This document shows, in pieces, positions 1 to 8,429 of a DNA stretch of 36,462 bases. Source of the DNA: Streptomyces sp. I05A-00742 (GTDB lineage Bacteria > Actinomycetota > Actinomycetes > Streptomycetales > Streptomycetaceae); the NCBI RefSeq assembly GCF_013055795.1, contig NZ_JABETO010000014.1:100504-136965 (forward strand), in the 5' to 3' direction. The position numbers were made by a program, and so were the translations under genes. The notes beneath the pieces were generated by a model, which made no database searches, was not told where the DNA came from, and saw only the letters and a list, made by a program, of their open reading frames with translations. Every line of letters starts with the position of its first letter. The first letter of the stretch is position 1.

Positions 1-36
1 CTCCGGCGGTTCTGCCGGCTCCGGCGGTTCTGCCGG
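1..36. repeat. Two tandem copies of an 18-bp unit
   Basis: Positions 1-18 and 19-36 are identical copies of CTCCGGCGGTTCTGCCGG. In frame 2 on the plus strand they read Ser-Gly-Gly-Ser-Ala-Gly twice, and that frame stays open to a TGA at 98-100. This could be the extreme C-terminus of a gene starting left of the window, but the later codons are poor for Streptomyces, so no CDS is called. Confidence 0.6.
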
Positions 37-64
37 TTCCGACGGCGTGCTACCGCCGATCATC

Positions 65-124
65 AAACGGGGAAGGACTCCCCGTTTGCGCGGAACGTGA
101 GCTTAAACGGGGAGAACCTCCCCG
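65..124. terminator. Pair of related hairpins, probable terminator
   Basis: Two stem-loops share an AAACGGGGA start. The first is AAACGGGGA (65-73) pairing with TCCCCGTTT (79-87) around a 5-nt loop. The second is CGGGGAG (108-114) pairing with CTCCCCG (118-124) around a 3-nt loop. They lie between whatever ends left of the window and the metalloprotease at 255. Terminator function is inferred from structure and place only. Confidence 0.5.
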
Positions 125-254
125 GATATTTCCCGTCCGCAATGTGCCGTGCATCACGTTTGCGGTGACAGCCATCCCCCGGTTGCCGTAGCCCCGAGGG
201 CGTACGGACGTACGACGGCTCAGGGTGTTAGTCAGCCGGCAGGAGGTGACAGGC

Positions 255-1508
255 ATGCGAACCCTGGCCATCCCCGTGGTGGCGGCCGCACTGCTGGCCC
301 TCACCGCACCGGTGGCGGGCCCGGCGGGCGCCCACGAGCCGGCGGCGCGCCCCGCCGGACCGGACCCCACCGGCCGCCCGCCGTCCGGGCCCTGCGCCCT
401 GCGCACGGGCACCCGCTCCGTCTCGGAGAGCGCCCGCACCCCGCACGGCTACGCCCGCTCCCGGGGGACCGTCCGGGCGATCACCCTCTTCATCGACTTC
501 CCCGACGCCCCGGGCAAGGGCAGCCCGCGGAAGCGGTACGCCGAGTTCTTCCCCGCCGTCCCCGACTTCTACCGGAAGAGCTCCTACGGGCGCCTCGACT
601 ACCGCTCCACGCCCCTGCTGCGCTGGATCCGCATGGCGCACCCGTACGCCGCCTACGGCATCCGGCGCGGCACGCCCTTCGACACCCGCAGCAACACCGG
701 CTACCACGCCCTCGCCAAGGAGATCGTCGCCGCGATCGACGGCACCGTGGACCTGCGCCGCTACGACCTGGTCAACGTCCTGGCCAGCCCGGACGCCGGG
801 CCGCCGGCCACCGAGGACGTCCGCTCGGTGACGTTCGCCGGGTCGCCGACCGGGCTGCGGACCCGGCACGGCGCCGCCCTGAAGAACGTCTCCTTCATCT
901 GGAGCCGCCAGACGGGCGACAGCCCGTACCGCGTCCTGGTGCACGAGAACGGCCACAGCTTCGGCCTCCCCGACCTCTACGCCACCGGCCGCGGCAACAA
1001 GGTGGTCTCCCCCGTCGGCCACTGGGACCCGATGGACGAGGACTGGGGGCCGTCCAACGACTTCCTCGCCTGGCACAAATGGAAGCTGGGCTGGCTCGCG
1101 CCACGTCAGGTGCAGTGCGTCACCGTCGCGGGCAGCCGCACCTACACGCTCACCCCCACCTCCGTCCCCGGCGGCACCAAGCTGGTCGTCGTCCCGCTCT
1201 CCCGCAAGCGCGCCATCACCCTGGAGGCCCGCACCCGCGGCCCCCTCGACCACGCCGTCTGCCGTCCCGGTGTCCTCGTCACCACCGTCGCCACCGACCG
1301 TCCCTCGGGCACCGGCCCGGTCCGCGCCGTGGACTCCACCCCGCGCGGACGCGGCTGCTACACCACCGACCCCAACGTCACGGCGAGCCTGAGCGACGCC
1401 CCCTACCCGGCCGGGGGGCACTGCACTCTCGACGGCGTCACCATCGACGTACTGGGCCGCGACGCCCGCGGCAACTGGCGGGTGAAGGTGACTCGTTCAC
1501 GGCGCTGA
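255..1508 (+). CDS. Secreted M6-like zinc metalloprotease
   Basis: A predicted extracellular zinc endopeptidase of 417 aa. The start is ATG 255, preceded by AGGAGGTGA at 241-249; an in-frame start at 225 lacks such a site. Residues 1-26 form a signal peptide (basic start, Ala/Leu-rich core, AGA cleavage region). The motif HENGHSFGLPD places the zinc ligands at H230, E231 (catalytic), H234 and probably D240, the HExxHxxGxxD pattern of M6/immune-inhibitor-A-like proteases. A possible Met-turn, PMDEDWG, follows at M260. Three or more Cys residues in the last third could form disulfides. No pro-peptide or C-terminal repeat domain is obvious. The gene stands alone; the next gene starts 116 nt downstream. 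The protease class is well supported by the motif; the substrate is unknown. Confidence 0.88.
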   Translation: MRTLAIPVVAAALLALTAPVAGPAGAHEPAARPAGPDPTGRPPSGPCALRTGTRSVSESARTPHGYARSRGTVRAITLFIDFPDAPGKGSPRKRYAEFFPAVPDFYRKSSYGRLDYRSTPLLRWIRMAHPYAAYGIRRGTPFDTRSNTGYHALAKEIVAAIDGTVDLRRYDLVNVLASPDAGPPATEDVRSVTFAGSPTGLRTRHGAALKNVSFIWSRQTGDSPYRVLVHENGHSFGLPDLYATGRGNKVVSPVGHWDPMDEDWGPSNDFLAWHKWKLGWLAPRQVQCVTVAGSRTYTLTPTSVPGGTKLVVVPLSRKRAITLEARTRGPLDHAVCRPGVLVTTVATDRPSGTGPVRAVDSTPRGRGCYTTDPNVTASLSDAPYPAGGHCTLDGVTIDVLGRDARGNWRVKVTRSRR

Positions 1509-1624
1509 GCCGCCGTCGGCAGGGCAGGCCGCCCTGTCACCGCATACCCGCGGGCGCGGGTGACCACAGGGGCGGCAGTAACGTTCGGGGCGTATGTGCT
1601 GGGCGGGCGGGGAGGGGCATCGGG

Positions 1625-3474
1625 GTGCGGGACGGCGTACGGATACGGGTTCCGGTAGGCGCGGACGCCGAACGCTGGGTGACCAGGGGCCGGACCGGGC
1701 AGGTGCTGTTCGTCGTCCACAACGTCACCTCGGCCACCCGCCTGCTGGACGTCCTGCCGCTGTTCGACGGGGATCTGCGCATCCAGGTGACGGCGACGTG
1801 CACGGGGTCGTCGCCGTTCCTGGCCGGGGTGCCGGAGCTGCTGGCGGGGGCGGGGCTGCCGGTGCTGCCGTGGGAGCAGGCCAAGGAGGCGGCGTCGCGC
1901 TTCGATGTGGTGATCGCCGCGAGTTACGGGGGCGAACTGGAGTTTTTCCAGGGGAAGTTGGTGATCCTCTCGCACGGGGTTGGATACAATAAGAGGCTGG
2001 CCGCGCCGGGAGCCGGGAGCCGGGAGCCGGGAGCCGGGAGCCGGGAGCCGGGAGCCGGGAGCCGGGAGCCGGAAGCCGGAAGCCGGAAGCCTCCGCGCCT
2101 CCCGTTTTCGGCCTCTCCCCGGACTGGCTCCTCCACAACGGCCGTCCCCTCGCCGCGGCGACCGTCCTCTCCCACCCCGAACAGCTCCGGCGCCTGCGCG
2201 CGGCCTGCCCGGAGGCCGCTCCGACCGCCGTCCTCGCGGGCGACCCCTGCTACGACCGCATCCTCGAAGCCCTGCCGCACCGGGAGCGCTTCCGGCGCGC
2301 ACTCGGCGTCGCCCCGGGCCGGCGGCTCGTCGTCCTCAACTCCACGTGGGCGCCCGGCGCGCTCTTCGGTGACGGCGGTCGCGGCGATGGGGACGAAGGC
2401 GGGGACGGGGGCGGCTCCGCCGACCTGCTCCCCTGGCTCCTGCCGCGCCTGACCGCCGAGTTGCCCGCGGACGAGTACCGCGTGGTCGCGGTCCTGCACC
2501 CCAACATCTGGTACGGACACGGCCCCGGCCAGGTCCGCGCCTGGCTGGACCGGGCGCGGCGGGCCGGGCTGACGCTCGTCGACCCGCTCGGAGGGTGGCG
2601 GCAGGCCCTGATCGCCGCCGACTGCGTCCTCGGGGACCACGGCAGCGTGACGTACTACGCCGCCGCGATCGGCCGCCCCGTCCTCCTCGGTTCCTTCCCC
2701 GAGGAAGACCTCGACCCGGACTCCCCGGTGGCCGCGTTCGGCCGGACCGCGCCGCGGCTGCGGCCGTCGGACGACCTGCGCCGGCAGCTGGACGAGGCCG
2801 TCGAGACCCACGACCCGGACCGGTACGCGGAGGCGGCGGCCCTGGTCAGCTCGGTGCCGGGCCGGTCGGCGGCGCTGCTGCGCGGCGTCCTGTACGGGAT
2901 CGCGGGTCTCCCCGAGCCCTCCGCCCGCCCCGCCCTTCTCGAACGGCTGCCGCTCCCCTCCTACGAACCGGCCGACCGCACCGCCCCGGTCCGGGTCCTC
3001 ACCCGGGTCCTGGACACCGACCCGCCGCGCGTGGCCGTCAGCCGTTACACCGACCCCGCGTACGAGCCCGAGGACCCCGACGCGGACGCCGCGCACACCG
3101 CCGTCCACGAGGACACACGTGACCCCGGCCTCCTCGGCACCGCCGACGTCGTCCTCCGTTCCGCCGCCCCGGACGACCCGCGCCTGGGCCCGCCCGCCGC
3201 CTGGACCGCGGAGGTCATGGCGCGCCACCCGTACTGCGGACTCGCCGCCTACGTGACCGCGCCGGACCGGTGCACCGTCCGCACCCGCGCCGGCGACCTG
3301 CTGGAACTGGCCGCCGCCCCCGGCCCGGACGGGCGGGCCGACCTCTGCGATCCCGCGGCGTACGCGTCCGCCCTGTACGCGTGGGTGGGCGACGGCCACG
3401 CCGCCCCCGCCGGGCTGACGGTCGTCACGGGCGCGGTACGGCACCGCGTCACTGTCGAACGCCTCGGGGACTGA
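1625..3474 (+). pseudogene. Conserved Streptomyces protein split in two frames at a heptamer repeat
   Basis: One protein is encoded in two frames. The 5' part starts at GTG 1625 (GGAGGGG at 1611-1617, 7-nt spacing) and runs in frame 2 through ILSHGVGYNK just before position 2000. The 3' part is in frame 1 from about 2095 (VFGLSPDWLLHNG...) to the stop at 3474; a downstream-only ORF begins near 2461. The two halves meet exactly at the GCCGGGA repeat, whose 7-bp unit changes the frame whenever copy number changes. Gaining one unit or losing two would join the halves into a protein of about 615 aa. The product resembles a widespread uncharacterised Streptomyces family with a glycosyltransferase/glycerophosphotransferase-like core (HPNIWYGHG, GDHGSVTYY) that is sometimes mis-named as a translation factor. 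As written it is frameshifted; it may be phase-variable, truly broken, or affected by sequencing error in the repeat. Confidence 0.75.
2005..2091 (+). repeat. Heptanucleotide tandem repeat (9 x GCCGGGA + 3 x GCCGGAA)
   Basis: Nine perfect GCCGGGA units (2005-2067) are followed by three GCCGGAA units (2068-2088) and a partial GCC. The unit is 7 bp and free of stops in all three plus frames, and any three units encode a Gly-Ala-Gly-Ser-Arg-Glu-Pro heptad. Because 7 is not a multiple of 3, each gain or loss of a unit shifts the reading frame of the surrounding gene. The present count of 12 leaves the gene out of frame; 13 or 10 units would restore it. Confidence 0.95.
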
Positions 3475-3511
3475 CCGGCCCGCACCGACGGAAGCAGCCG
3501 CGGGACCGGGC

Positions 3512-5869
3512 CTACTCCCCTCCCGCCCCGGCCAGCTTCGCCCGCACCCGCGCCGTCCCCGTCGCGTCCCCGCCCCGCTCGTACAGCTCCTCCGCGCGGC
3601 GCAGGAACGCCACCCGCTCCTCCGTACCCTCCGCGCAGAAAGCGCGCATCTCGGCGGCGTCCGCGTGCTGGAGCTCCGCGCCCTCGCGGTCCATGACGGT
3701 GAGGGCCTGGTCGAGGCAGAGGCGGGCGGCGGCGGGGTCGCCGGCGTCGAGGTGGGTCTCGCCGAGGCTCATGTAGACACGGCCCTCGTTGTACAGGTCG
3801 GGGACGGTGAGCGCCCGGAACATGGCAAGGGCCGCGTGCAGTGTGCGGACGGCCTCCGGGTGGCGGCCGGCGCCGCGCAGCGCCCGGCCGATGTGGTCCT
3901 CCAGCAGTGCCAGACCGCGCGGCACATCCTTCTCGCCGTCCTCACCGGGCGCGATCTGCCGCAGCAGCCCCTGGGCCGCCACGAAGCACTCCTCCGCCTC
4001 CCGCCACCGCCACTGCCGCAGACGCAGCAGCCCCAGGGATTCGACGGCGGTGGCCCGGCCGCGCAGATGCCCCGCCGCCAGGTCGGCTTCCGCGGCCTCG
4101 GTGAGCGCGGCCTCGGCCTCGTCCCAGCGGCCGCGTCCGAGGTGGGCGAAGGCCAGTTGGGCCAGCATCCGGCCCACGGCCCGCGCGTCGCCGAACTCCT
4201 CGGCCCGGCGGGCGGCGGCCACGCCCCGCCGGTGGGTGTCGGTCCACTGGTCGTGGAAGCCGAGCCGCAGGTGCAGCCCCCAGGTGGCCTCGCAGAGCTG
4301 CCAGACCAGGTCGTCGAAGCCGAACTCCTCGGCGGCCCGGACGGCCGCCGCGAGGTTCCGCCGTTCGCGCCGCAGGCCGGCGAGGGCGGCGCGGCCGTCG
4401 TCCGGGTCGCGGTCGGCCGGCAGGACGAGGCCCGTGTAGGCGGGGCCCAGCCGCCAACGCCCGGGCATCACCCGGAAGTCGGCCGCGGCGGCGAACCCCA
4501 GGTACCAGGTGACGGTGCGGCGCACGGCGGCGGCGAGTTCCGCGTGGCTGTCCTCGGCCCGCGCCCGGCGCTCGGCGTGCTCGCGGACGAGGTCGTGGAA
4601 GCGGTACCGCTCCTCCCCCACCTCCTCCAGGAGGTGCACGCCCGCCAGTTCCTCCAGCAGTACCCGCGCCGCGCCCTCGGTGGTTCCGGCCGCCTTCGCC
4701 GCCGGTCCCACGCCGGTCTCCGGCCAGGGCCAGATGCCCAACAGCCGGTAGAGCCGGGCGGCTTCGGGGCTCAGCTCGCGGTAGGTCAGGTCGTGGGTGC
4801 GGCGGACGGCCTCCGCGCCGTATCGATCGTCCATGTCCTCAGGGTTCCCCGACGGCCCGGCCAGCCGCCGTTCCACCGTCTCCCAGGTGAGGTGCGTGCG
4901 CGCGGCGACCAGCGCCCCCGTCTCGCAGAGCGCCAGCGGCACCCTCCCGCACCGCCGGGCGACGGCCGCCACGCGCTCCCCCTCCTGCCCGCCGTCCCGC
5001 CGCCCGCCCGCGGCGGCCACCCGTTCCAGCAGCCGCACCGCGTCGGCCTCCGCCAGCGGGTCCAGGGTGACGAAGCGCGCCCCCGGGTCGCCGGCGAGCG
5101 CCCCCAGCCGGTACCGGCTGGTGACGATCACCAGCGAGCCCGGCGCCGCCGGGATCAGTGGTCTGACCTGGGCCTCGCTGTGCGCGTCATCGAGCAGGAC
5201 GAGCATCCGCCGACCGGAGGTGAGGTCCCGGTAGAGGTTCTCCTGCCGTCCCGGATCGGCGGGGATCCGGTCGGCGGGCACCCCGAGGTCCGCCAGGACG
5301 ACGGCCAGCGCCTCGGCCGGACGGGCCGCGGTCTCCGCCGACGCGCCGCCCATCCGGACGTACAACTGCCCGTCCGGGAAACGGTCCTTGAGCCGGTGGC
5401 CGCAGTGCACGGCGGTGGCGGTCTTCCCGATGCCGCCCTGCCCGTTCACCACGACGACCAGGGCGGGTTCGGAAAGTCCGGCGTCCCTCTCGTCGAGCAG
5501 TCCGACGAGCGTGCCGAGCACCTGGTCCCGGTCGGTGAACACCCCGCTGGCCGGCGGCAGCATGCGCGGAACCGCCCTGCCGCCGGGCTCCGTCCGCGAC
5601 CATTCCGTCTCCCGCACCCAGGCGAGCAGGTCACGGGCGTAGTCCGGGTGCGTCCGGGCGTGGGCGCGCAGGGCGTCGGCGACGCGCCGCATCTCCTCCG
5701 CGGTGACGGGCGGCCCACCACCGTCATCCCCGCTCCCGTCCCGGCGTTCCCGTCGGCGCAACCGCACCAGCCCCTCGGCGGCCCTGCGCCCCATCTCCCC
5801 CGCGGCCCCGCCCAACGCCGCGGTCTCCACCGCCGCGAGCACGGCCTCCGCACTGATCAGCAGATCCAC
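3512..5869 (-). CDS. STAND-class NB-ARC/TPR ATPase
   Basis: A 785-aa signal-transduction ATPase. GTG 5869 is chosen because a GGGAGGGG site sits just upstream and homologous N-termini usually begin like VDLLISAEAV; the longer ORF upstream is Pro/Gly-rich noise. An N-terminal helical region of about 100 aa may be an effector or adaptor domain. NB-ARC motifs follow: Walker A GQGGIGKTA, Walker B MLVLLDDAH, the sensor stretch IVTSRY and the GRVPLAL motif, then a winged-helix segment with RFHDLVREHA. The last 350 residues are Ala/Leu/Glu-rich helices typical of TPR repeats. This is the AfsR-like layout without the SARP DNA-binding domain, so it is probably a sensor or scaffold. It converges with the preceding gene (37-nt gap) and is divergent from the small secreted protein at 6165. 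The ligand is unknown. Confidence 0.87.
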   Translation of the reverse strand: MDLLISAEAVLAAVETAALGGAAGEMGRRAAEGLVRLRRRERRDGSGDDGGGPPVTAEEMRRVADALRAHARTHPDYARDLLAWVRETEWSRTEPGGRAVPRMLPPASGVFTDRDQVLGTLVGLLDERDAGLSEPALVVVVNGQGGIGKTATAVHCGHRLKDRFPDGQLYVRMGGASAETAARPAEALAVVLADLGVPADRIPADPGRQENLYRDLTSGRRMLVLLDDAHSEAQVRPLIPAAPGSLVIVTSRYRLGALAGDPGARFVTLDPLAEADAVRLLERVAAAGGRRDGGQEGERVAAVARRCGRVPLALCETGALVAARTHLTWETVERRLAGPSGNPEDMDDRYGAEAVRRTHDLTYRELSPEAARLYRLLGIWPWPETGVGPAAKAAGTTEGAARVLLEELAGVHLLEEVGEERYRFHDLVREHAERRARAEDSHAELAAAVRRTVTWYLGFAAAADFRVMPGRWRLGPAYTGLVLPADRDPDDGRAALAGLRRERRNLAAAVRAAEEFGFDDLVWQLCEATWGLHLRLGFHDQWTDTHRRGVAAARRAEEFGDARAVGRMLAQLAFAHLGRGRWDEAEAALTEAAEADLAAGHLRGRATAVESLGLLRLRQWRWREAEECFVAAQGLLRQIAPGEDGEKDVPRGLALLEDHIGRALRGAGRHPEAVRTLHAALAMFRALTVPDLYNEGRVYMSLGETHLDAGDPAAARLCLDQALTVMDREGAELQHADAAEMRAFCAEGTEERVAFLRRAEELYERGGDATGTARVRAKLAGAGGE

Positions 5870-6164
5870 AGCCCCTCCCCGACTCGGCCCGTCCGGTCCG
5901 CCCCACCCCGGCCGGGGTGAACACGCTATCGGGAAGATCACCGCCGGACCGCGGCTTCCGGACATCACGCCCACGCCACCGTCCCACCCCCACCTCGTGG
6001 GACACCGCGTCCTCGCAGGTCACACGCCGGGACGTCCCACAAAGGCCCAACTGAGCTCCAGTGACTGGCAACCCCCGCGTCGCCCCCACAGAGTCTGTGG
6101 TGCAACCGGGCGGCGCGGCCCACTCCGCACCGCCGTCCCGAACGACGGGGGAAGGACCCGAAGC

Positions 6165-6668
6165 ATGAACGTACGCAAGCGCATCGCCCTGACCGCCACG
6201 ACCGCGATCCTCGGCGGCACCCTGGCCGCCACCCCGGCCATGGCCTCCGCGACGAACAGCGCCCACCCCACCTCCACTTCCACCGCCGTCTCCCAGACGG
6301 CCGGCTCCGGCGACCGCGCCGAACTCAAGACCACATGGAAGCGGTACTGGGGCCCCGCCAAGGTCTCGGCCGCGTACCTCAACTCCCACCGCAAACAGTG
6401 GCAGTCCCAGAACTACACCCTCCCGAGGCCCACCACGAGCGCCAAGGTCACGCTCAAGTGCTGGAACAACGGCGACGGCGGCAAGGCCCGGGTCCGGATC
6501 AAGGACATGACCACCGGCCGCATCCTCGCCAGCAGCGGCTGGCGCCCGTGCGACTGGAAGCCCTACAGCGCCGTCAGCAACTACTACAGCGGCCACCAGA
6601 TCCGCGTACTCCTCGACGCCAAGGGCCACGCCCACACCACCGACGTCACGGCGTACCGCGGCTACTGA
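6165..6668 (+). CDS. Small secreted protein of unknown function
   Basis: A 167-aa exported protein. ATG 6165 is preceded by GGGGAAGGA near 6147-6155, and the residues that follow are a classical signal peptide (MNVRKR, hydrophobic core, cleavage around AMASA near residue 30). The mature part has a Thr/Ser-rich linker, then a basic, Trp/Tyr-rich domain with two Cys residues (KCWNNGDGG and WRPCDW) that could form one disulfide. The pattern suggests a small beta-sandwich. No catalytic motif is visible. The 295-nt upstream region shared with the divergent STAND gene holds both promoters. A strong hairpin follows 12 nt after the stop. Confidence 0.8.
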   Translation: MNVRKRIALTATTAILGGTLAATPAMASATNSAHPTSTSTAVSQTAGSGDRAELKTTWKRYWGPAKVSAAYLNSHRKQWQSQNYTLPRPTTSAKVTLKCWNNGDGGKARVRIKDMTTGRILASSGWRPCDWKPYSAVSNYYSGHQIRVLLDAKGHAHTTDVTAYRGY

Positions 6669-6680
6669 TCGCCGCCCTCC

Positions 6681-6719
6681 GGCGGGCCGCCCTCCCCCGA
6701 ACGGGGAGGACGGCCCGCC
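6681..6719 (+). terminator. Rho-independent-type hairpin after the secreted-protein gene
   Basis: GGCGGGCCG (6681-6689) pairs with CGGCCCGCC (6711-6719), and CCTCCCC (6691-6697) pairs with GGGGAGG (6703-6709), leaving one C/A mismatch and a 5-nt loop. There is no U-tract, as is common in Streptomyces. It starts 12 nt after the stop at 6668. Confidence 0.8.
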
Positions 6720-6895
6720 GTCACGCCCGAGCCCGCCCGCACCCCCGCCCCCGCAGCGGCACAGGGGAGACCCCAGGAAGCGGATCCGGTACCCTGTCGG
6801 AGGTCGGACGGCCCACAGCCACACCCGACCAGGGCGTTTGTTCAGCCGCCCCGAAGATCCCCCACGGGTCTTCGACAAGGCTCCGCACAAGCCCC

Positions 6896-6971
6896 GCCTC
6901 CGTAGCTCAGGGGATAGAGCACCGCTCTCCTAAAGCGGGTGTCGGCAGTTCGAATCTGCCCGGGGGCACCA
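6896..6971 (+). tRNA. tRNA-Arg (anticodon CCU)
   Basis: A complete cloverleaf can be drawn: acceptor GCCTCCG (6896-6902) with CGGGGGC (6961-6967, one G-U pair), D-arm GCTC/GAGC, anticodon stem CCGCT/AGCGG with loop CTCCTAA (anticodon CCT), variable loop GTGTC, T-arm GGCAG-TTCGAAT-CTGCC, discriminator A and encoded CCA. The 3' 43 bases recur at 26498 and 33240, so this gene is the integration site of the elements to its right, and its 3' end and terminator now come from the incoming element. Confidence 0.97.
6927..6969 (+). other. attL core (copy 1 of the 43-bp att repeat)
   Basis: The stretch from the anticodon loop (CTCCTAAAGCGGG) to CGGGGGCAC is identical to 26498-26540 and differs by one base from 33240-33282. 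It lies entirely inside the tRNA, which stays intact after integration. Confidence 0.93.
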
Positions 6972-6975
6972 GGGC

Positions 6976-7009
6976 AAAGGCCCCCAGCCGATCACGGCTG
7001 GGGGCCTTT
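6976..7009 (+). terminator. tRNA terminator supplied by the element
   Basis: A perfect 15-bp stem, AAAGGCCCCCAGCCG (6976-6990) with CGGCTGGGGGCCTTT (6995-7009), around a 4-nt loop. It begins 5 nt after the tRNA CCA and ends in TTT. It is element sequence, unlike the hairpins following the other two att cores. Confidence 0.9.
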
Positions 7010-7032
7010 GACATCCACATCCGACATCAACG
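7008..7032 (+). promoter_or_regulatory. Putative integrase arm-type site, copy 1
   Basis: TTGACATCCAC-ATCC-GACATCAACG contains two near-direct GACATC motifs about 13-14 bp apart. The same arrangement recurs at 26391 and 33128, in each case near an att core. Copy 1 lies 38 bp inside the element from the left core and just downstream of the int stop at 7040. Arm-site function is inferred from repetition and position. Confidence 0.6.
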
Positions 7033-7039
7033 ACAGCGG

Positions 7040-8191
7040 TCACCCGCGCCCGGGCCGCCTCTTCAACAGCCGGTCCATGTGGCTGATGGCCTCGCGCTGC
7101 GTGTCCTGCACGACGTGCGTGTAGACGTCCATGGTGATGCTGATCTGACTGTGTCCAAGGATCTCCATCACGACGCGGGGAGCCACGCCGGCGGCGGTCA
7201 GCAGGGTTGCGCAGCCATGCCGGGCATCATGCAGCCGGACCACCCGGAGGCCGGCGCCCTGGGCGACGCGCGTGAAGGAGCGGTAGACGTTGCGCGGCTC
7301 GACCGGCCGTCCCATGGCGGTGGTGAACACGTAGCCGGACTCCTGCCACTTCTCCCCCGCCCGCGCCCGGGCAGCGGCCTGACGCATCCGTTGCCACCGC
7401 AGCGGGGCGATGCACATCGCGGGCAGCGGAACAGCACGACGGCGACGGCTCTTCGGATCGTCGTCGTAGAGCACGCCGCGTCGGCGCTGCGTCTGTTGGC
7501 GGACGTGCAGGACACGGTTGTCGAGGTCCAGGTCCGCCCAGCGCAGGCCGACGATCTCGCCCCGGCGGAGACCCATCGCGATGGCGAGCACGAACGCCGC
7601 GTAGAGCGGATCCTTGCGGGCCACCGCCAGGAAATCGAGCGTCTCATCCAGCGTCCACGGGGACAGCTCCCGCGACGCGGTACGCGGCGCCTCGACGAGC
7701 GTGCCGACATTGCGCGTGATCAACTCCTCCCGGCACGCGGAGCTCAGGGCGGAGCGCAGTACCCGGTGTGCTTCCTTGGCCGTCGCCGCCGTAGTCTCCC
7801 GCTCAAGCCGGACGAGGAAGCGGCGGACGTCGGCGACACCGAGGGATTCGAGGCGTTTGGAGCCGAGCATGGGCACCAGGTAGAGCCGGACGTGCGTCTC
7901 GTACTTGTCGTACGTGCTGAGCTTCCGGCGAGGCTTGATCACGTTGTCCAGCCAGTACGGCAGCCATTCCGAGAGCTTGGCCGACCGGGTGGGCACGGGC
8001 ACGCCGGAATCGACCTTGGCCAGCAGATCCCGCCGCTTGGCGTCACATTCGGCCCAGGTCTTGCCGTAGGCGAACTTGCGTGCGCGAATGCCGTCCGGCT
8101 GGAGCACGTAGACGGCGGCTTGGTACCGGCCGTCCTTGCGCTTGGTGATCGTCCCCGCGCCGTTGGGGTTGCGCTTGCGCTGCTGCGGCAT
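7040..8191 (-). CDS. int: Tyrosine recombinase (integrase)
   Basis: A 383-aa site-specific recombinase that would integrate and excise the element at tRNA-Arg. The N-terminal part has a short AP2-like arm-binding segment (GTITKRKDGRYQAAVYV), then a SAM-like core-binding domain (about 65-165). The catalytic domain shows R209 (GLRRGE), K248, H321 and R324 in RLHDARHG, H347 in ILGHSQ, and the nucleophile Y357 in TMDVYTHV, so it appears complete. ATG 8191 overlaps the xis stop in a TGATG junction, indicating translational coupling. The stop is close to the left att core and a putative arm site. It is the only integrase in the window, so it is the only candidate to act on all three att cores. Confidence 0.96.
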   Translation of the reverse strand: MPQQRKRNPNGAGTITKRKDGRYQAAVYVLQPDGIRARKFAYGKTWAECDAKRRDLLAKVDSGVPVPTRSAKLSEWLPYWLDNVIKPRRKLSTYDKYETHVRLYLVPMLGSKRLESLGVADVRRFLVRLERETTAATAKEAHRVLRSALSSACREELITRNVGTLVEAPRTASRELSPWTLDETLDFLAVARKDPLYAAFVLAIAMGLRRGEIVGLRWADLDLDNRVLHVRQQTQRRRGVLYDDDPKSRRRRAVPLPAMCIAPLRWQRMRQAAARARAGEKWQESGYVFTTAMGRPVEPRNVYRSFTRVAQGAGLRVVRLHDARHGCATLLTAAGVAPRVVMEILGHSQISITMDVYTHVVQDTQREAISHMDRLLKRRPGRG

Positions 8192-8373
8192 CAGGCGGCC
8201 TCCTCAACCTTGTCTGCGACGAACGCGTGAACGGCGCTGAGCGGGATACGACGGCATCGGCCCACGGTGATCGAGCACAGATGCCGCGAGCGGATCAAGT
8301 CGTAGACCGTCGAACGCCCCAGCTTCAGCAAGTTCATGACCTCGGGCACGGTCAACAACAGCTCGTCGTTCAT
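8191..8373 (-). CDS. xis: Excisionase, MerR/AlpA-like HTH
   Basis: A 60-aa DNA-binding protein starting at ATG 8373 with a GGGGAG ribosome-binding site. The sequence LLTVPEVMNLLKLGRSTVYDLIRSRHL followed by the wing VGRCRRIPLSAVHAFV is the usual excisionase/AlpA winged-helix pattern. Its stop overlaps the int start by one base, the standard xis-int arrangement of AICEs. It would bias Int toward excision, probably by binding near the att arms. The start in this region is fixed by the RBS; the much longer open frame upstream is a shadow of the helicase gene. Confidence 0.92.
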   Translation of the reverse strand: MNDELLLTVPEVMNLLKLGRSTVYDLIRSRHLCSITVGRCRRIPLSAVHAFVADKVEEAA

Positions 8374-8429
8374 GAGTCGGCTCCCCTTACGTGTCGGGGT
8401 GTGACGCAGTGACAGCAGTGACAGGCGCC

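Noticed and set aside
2005..2091. CRISPR-like array
   Set aside because: The units are 7 bp with no spacers, so it is a simple tandem repeat.
149..2452. Very long plus-strand open frame through the metalloprotease gene
   Set aside because: It is an Arg/Pro-rich shadow of the protease until about 1625; only its last part, from GTG 1625, is real.
3665..5920. 751-codon frame opposite the STAND ATPase gene
   Set aside because: Antisense shadow produced by GC-rich codon bias; the minus strand has clear NB-ARC motifs.
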